Source: Neopestalotiopsis rosae
Taxonomy: Eukaryota; Ascomycota; Sordariomycetes; Amphisphaeriales; Sporocadaceae
Direction of reading: 5' to 3'
DNA length: 64,000 bases
Assembly (NCBI GenBank): GCA_023078685.1
Contig: JALGAS010000006.1
Coordinates: forward strand, 62,001-126,000
Positions within the stretch are counted from its first letter, which is position 1; each line of letters opens with the position of its first letter. The translations under genes were made by a program, and so were the position numbers. Under the pieces are notes generated by a model. That model worked only from the letters and a program-made list of their open reading frames with translations. It had not been told where the DNA came from and made no database searches. Shown piece after piece: positions 59,749 through 64,000 of the stretch.

Positions 59749-61600
59749 CTACAGGGTATATCTGAACAAGGGAGAATTCTCTCCCAGCTCACTCAGCTCC
59801 TCTGGGGTACGCGAAGCAAGTATCTCGTCCTGGTTCAGAGCATCGCGCCTACGGTTCTCCCTCTTCATCAACCACCAATGAATAGTGGCCGGAATCATGG
59901 CGCCGAGCACCGTCGCGCCGACCGAGAAGCCAAAGCCGAGCGGGTAGACGGGGGCCTGCTCCGCCAGGTAAATGTTACTGCCAATGGAGCCGCCGCCGAC
60001 GCTGCCAAAGAGCATCATGAAGCCAATGGCGGCGGCGCGCTTGGAGGGGTTGACGACGTTGACCGAGGTCCAGGCGCCGACGATGGGGGCCTGGGCGCTG
60101 TAGCCGGCGGCGGCGAGGAAGATGGCAAAGTAGCTGACGCCGCTTAGGTTGCTGTGGTGTACCGAGATCCAGAGGATGATGATGCCCACGAGGCCCAGGC
60201 AGTAGCACGCCATGATGGACAGGTAGCGGCGCTGGTAGCGGTCGCTCATCCAGCCGACGAAGACGCAGACGCAGGTGGCAAAGATGTAGGGCGGGGTGGT
60301 CAGGGCCTGGGCCTTGACGGCCGTGTAGCCCAGGTTCTTGACCATGGTCGGCAGCGTGTACGAGAGCGAGTACGTGGGCACGGAGCCGCCCCACCAGAAG
60401 AGCATCATCATGAGGTACGTCTTGCGGTCCCGGGCCGCGGCCGCCACGTCGGACCAGCGGAAGGCGTAGGTGGGCGCGTCGGGGCCGGCGGCGTACTGCA
60501 CCCGGAGCTGGGCGTACTCGAGCTCCTCGGCGCCGAGCCACTTTGAGCCCTTGCCGCCCTTTTCCTTGCTGATGTACTGGTGCGGGAACTGGGGCAGGAG
60601 GGCCAGGCAGACGAGACCCGCGAGGATGGTGATGCAGCCCTCGATGAGGAATAGCCACTTCCAGGCGCGCATGCCGTGGGCTCCGTCGAGGTTCCCCACT
60701 CCGTAGGCGATTACGCCGCCAAAGGCGCCCGCTGCCGTGTTTGCTCCGTAGAAGATGGCCATGCTGGAAAGACACAGTCTGAGTCAGAACCCATGTGACC
60801 CATCACTGTAGAGATCGATTTGGAGGCATTCTTACCGTGTAGCGAGTTCACTGGGTGTATACCACATGGACAGAATGAAGTACGATCCAGGATACAAACC
60901 AGCTTCGGTCAGACCCAGGCACAGTCGGATTGCGACGTACGAGCCATAGTTTTTCACGAGGCAAGTCAAAGTGGTAATCAGACCCCAAGAGCATACCTAC
61001 AAACGTGAGCAGTTGTATAAGTGATCACCAAGTGTCAAGACTTACAATGACGGGAAACCAAATCTTTGGCCCCAGACGTCGCAGAAAGATGTTTGATACA
61101 GGCTCGCAGAGACCGTAGGTGAAGAACAAGTACATCAATGCCAACTGTGTAGCATGTCAGAAAACCCAATTTCTTTCTGTTCGCTTTCTTATTCGGGTCG
61201 ACTTACGTTGAACTGAGTCGAAGTCATGCCCACATCCTCGAGAAACCCAAAGAGCTTTGCATTTCCAGCGTTGCTCTTGTCGAGGGAACACATCAAGTAT
61301 AGAAAACTGAGCGTCGGTAATAATCGCCAATCCACTGCCAAGAAAACAACGTTAGTATACTTGCAACTTTGATTTGCGGCCAAGGAAATACATGGCACAC
61401 TCACATTTTCGAATAAACTTGGCCATCGCCGGGCCTTGGAATTGGCGATGCAGGTCCAAGTATCGCTCGTACTGGGAATTCGAGCTTGTCACGTTGCCAT
61501 CCGACACGTCTGTACCCGCCGGCGTAGTCACACTACCGAGTGCTGCCTTCTTCTCGACATCATGGCCGTCATTGACCGAAGTCGCCTCGGATGAACTCAT
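59749..61600 (-). CDS. MFS transporter, Dal5/anion:cation symporter type
   Basis: The start at 61600 (MSSSEATS) gives a hydrophilic 60-residue N-terminus. It is spliced into the family signature KLDWRLLPTLSFLYLMCSLDKSNAGNAK. Further exons cover helices 2-4 (LYPGSYFILSMWYTPSELATR), and a large last exon begins MAIFYGANTAAGAFGG. Four introns are visible, at about 61391-61335, 61203-61147, 61045-60998 and 60835-60766. The signature K-x-D-x-R-hydrophobic-P and the order of helices are diagnostic for fungal anion:cation symporters such as allantoate permease Dal5, and the family includes carriers of nicotinate, biotin precursors and sulfonates. It is divergent from a TauD-like dioxygenase, suggesting uptake of that enzyme's substrate. 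The last exon is strikingly GC-rich. Intact as read; exon edges approximate. Confidence 0.85.
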
Positions 61601-62498
61601 GCTGGGCAAAATTAAGCAGGTTTCAAAAGTTGTGACGAGGTTAAACTGTGTATGCAGAGTTCATGATCGACAACATGAGATCTTCTCCAAGTCCGCAGGT
61701 AGATGCCCTTTTAATAACCCTGTTTCCTTATTCGTATTTGTTAGACACCAGTTGCATTTGCGCGTCGCAACCTAAAAACCCGCTGATAGGGGGATTTCAT
61801 GGCTTATCAAAAAAGATAATAATTAGGGTCAAATTCTGAGTCAAGCAACCCAGTACTATCATTAAACCCGTGGCGTCTGGGAATAGTAGACTGGGACACA
61901 CACGCGGAGGAGGAGACTCGCCATCTATTACCCCCAGATAAGCATCTTATTAATGGTGTTACCGGCACTGACAGGCCTGCCGGCATGTTATCATACAGGG
62001 CTGATCTAGTGCCAATGTGCCAATGGATGGGTGGAGATATGGATGGCGCCAGCTTGGGGGCTTTCGGCGATTCAGAGACCCTGCGATAAACCGTCAACTT
62101 CGGCGCTTATGATTGGTTGATCGTCACCCAATGGAGTATCCCCCCGGTTCAACTGATAGGACTAGGAAAGGCACCGATTGTCTTCTTTCGACGAATGCTG
62201 TTCCCGAGACGGTGACAATGATGAGGGAGACTTTCGGCGCAGATGCCGCCGTCGCCGCCGCCGAAGATTGGCTGGCAGGACCTTTTGCAATGCAAGATGG
62301 CCACCGAGAGGGGGAAAGGGCGGATCATGGCAGCATTGCTTACAGGCGCTACTCGGCTCGGTGGTGACGAGATCGACAAAGCCGTTGGGCAACTTTGTCA
62401 GTAGGAAAGCATTTATATGACTTCACCCGAGATCTCGAATTGATCATTTCACACATCATTGCCTAGCATCACAAAGAAATTTGCATAGACTACCAGCC
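61601..62498. promoter_or_regulatory. Shared bidirectional promoter, Dal5-type transporter / TauD-like dioxygenase
   Basis: 900 bp between two divergent genes. I found no exact match to the palindromic CYS3/MetR-type sulfur-control site (ATGRYRYCAT). A GGCGCAGATGCCGCCGTCGCCGCCGCC-like GCC-rich stretch lies near 62236-62262 (shown here in short parts: GGCGCAGATGCC, then repeated GCC). Co-regulation is inferred from layout only. Confidence 0.35.
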
Positions 62499-63845
62499 AT
62501 GGCTACCACAACAGAAACCGTGACAGCAACAGCTGCCGCCCCTCCTCTGGCCCTCAAGCTGAGCCAAAGGCCCAAGAACGCCGACGGCTCCGCGCTGTAC
62601 CCAGACTTCCTGCCGCACTACGATCCCCTGGAAAAGGTGGAAGATCTGGGCTACTTTGAGCACGTCGACGTGGGACACCGCGCGGACCCAACGTTTCCCA
62701 ACCTGCTGAAGAACGCCACAAAGGTCTACGACCTCTCCCCGCAGGTTGGCACCGAGATCGAGGGCGTCCAGCTCTCGCAGCTGAGCCCTGCGGGCCTCGA
62801 CGAGCTGGCCCTGCTGGCGGCCCAGCGCGGCGGCCTCGTCTTTCGGAACCAGGACTACATTGGCCTCGGTCTCGAGGAACAAAAGAAGATTGTGGGCCAC
62901 TTTGGACCGCTCCACGTTCATGGATGGGCGCCTCACCCTGCGGCCGGCAGTCCTGAGCACATGATTATTTACGACCACAAGGAGTAAGTCACAGTAACTG
63001 TAAATGTGGATATTCAAAGAAATACTAACCGGACTTGCGCCAAAAAGCGACCTCCGCGTCCGCCGCTCATGGAAGGGCCGGAGCCCGGTACAGTGGCACT
63101 CGGACCAGACGCCCGAGCCGCAGCCGCCGGGAGTGACGTTCATCGGCATGCTCGAGTCGCCGGCGGCGGCGGGCGGCGACACGCTCATGAGCTCGAGCGT
63201 GGCGGCCTACAAGTCGCTGAGCCCGCGGTTCCGCAAGCGGCTCGAAGGGCTGACGGCCATCCACAGCAACAACGACGGCGTCAAGCAGGAGCTCAAGAAT
63301 GGCGACAACGCCGTCATGCGCCGCCAGGAGCTGGTACAGGAGCACCCCGTCGTCATTGTGCATCCCGTCACCAAGGAAAAGGCCTTGTGTAAGTTTGTTT
63401 CTCGGTATTCATAATTCAAAAGGTATTTTTGCTGACACGCTTTACGAAAATACAGTCGTGAATCCCGTGTACACCAAGCGCATTGTGGGATTCGACGAGG
63501 AGGAGTCGGACTACCTCCTCAAGTTCCTCTTTGACCACATTGCCAAGAGGCAGGACTTTCAGTGCCGCATCCGCTACGAGGCCGGCACGGTGCTCGTGTG
63601 GGACCAGAGAATCACAAACCACTCGCAGACGCTGGACTACCCGGCCGGCGACAGGAGGCATGCCTTCCGTCTGACTTCATTGGCCAGTGAGTTTTATATA
63701 TTCTTCTCGGAAGAACACCCCGAGACAAAGTATGAATTTGCTGATTTGATTTCCTTTTCTAGACAAGCCTATTCCGGCACTTATTGAAGAAGACGACGGC
63801 GAGTGTGCCAAGGATATTGGAAGAGTGCAGTTGGGATTGTGCTGA
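62499..63845 (+). CDS. TauD/TfdA-family Fe(II)/2-oxoglutarate dioxygenase
   Basis: Four exons (62499-62983, 63048-63388, 63456-63686, 63763-63845) give 379 residues, normal for fungal alkylsulfonate/taurine-type dioxygenases. QWHSDQTPE provides the HxD iron ligands H179 and D181, and VWDQRITNHSQTLDY provides the distal His (H331). RRHAFRLT supplies the arginine that binds 2-oxoglutarate (R343 or R347). The start at 62499 follows an in-frame upstream ATG at 62481; the later one has the better CAGCCATGG context. Known reactions are hydroxylation that releases sulfite from sulfonates or cleaves phenoxyacetate-type ethers, in the cytosol. The divergent anion transporter supports an imported organic anion as substrate. 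Third positions are very GC-rich in the first three exons. Confidence 0.9.
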
Positions 63846-64000
63846 TTTGTTCTTTGCATGGTAGCTAGGAGTTGGGCAGAAATGACAAACATATCTGAAA
63901 AGAAATTTGCATACATTAAGCATTCTACTATGAGGTCGTACTAATGAATCCTTGGGTCACTTGGTCACCATGATGCTTGATGTCCTTACTATTTGAATAT

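Noticed and set aside
59975..60775. 266-codon Arg/His/Pro-rich open frame overlapping the Dal5-type transporter
   Set aside because: Shifted-frame shadow caused by very high GC3 in the transporter's last exon.

Overview
The window is nuclear DNA of a filamentous ascomycete. Genes carry short GT-AG introns (mostly 50-90 bp) with CTAAC/CTGAC-type branch sites. The content includes Zn2Cys6 regulators, a GPI-anchored GH18 chitinase, PTS1-tagged enzymes, and ADE4 and SEN1 orthologues. The gene repertoire suggests Sordariomycetes, probably Hypocreales; that placement is inference, and no taxonomic marker is present. I saw no rRNA, tRNA, CRISPR array or intact transposon.

Region 1 (1-3.4 kb) is a decaying accessory edge. 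It holds a secreted beta-propeller gene that runs into an unrelated frame-broken sequence, an orphan coding exon, and an FAD monooxygenase that is complete except for one in-frame TAG.

Region 2 (3.7-14.8 kb) looks like a catabolic gene cluster. It contains a sarcosine-oxidase-like flavoenzyme, an MFS transporter, a Rieske oxygenase of the choline/betaine/carnitine-oxygenase type, a Zn2Cys6 regulator and a trans-sulfuration-type PLP enzyme. The transporter and the Rieske gene are divergent and share a 0.95-kb promoter containing an exact 14-bp direct repeat. A working hypothesis is oxidative N-demethylation of a quaternary or N-methylated amine, with uptake and local control.

Region 3 (15.4-28.4 kb) holds a large GPI-anchored chitinase, a membrane-anchored pirin, amidophosphoribosyltransferase (first step of purine synthesis) and a peroxisomal acyl-CoA thioesterase ending in SKL.

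Region 4 (28.4-47.1 kb) is almost empty. A single short Zn2Cys6 regulator (35.3-36.5 kb) sits between 6.9 kb and 10.6 kb of non-coding DNA. The right end of this desert (44.4-47.06 kb) is a degenerate tandem array with a basic period of about 61-62 bp. It abuts an HhH-GPD DNA glycosylase gene.

Region 5 (47.1-64 kb) is conventional. It holds the glycosylase, the 2040-residue SEN1-type helicase, an MFSD10-like transporter, and a divergent pair made of a Dal5-type transporter and a TauD/TfdA dioxygenase, probably for uptake and oxidation of an organic anion such as a sulfonate.
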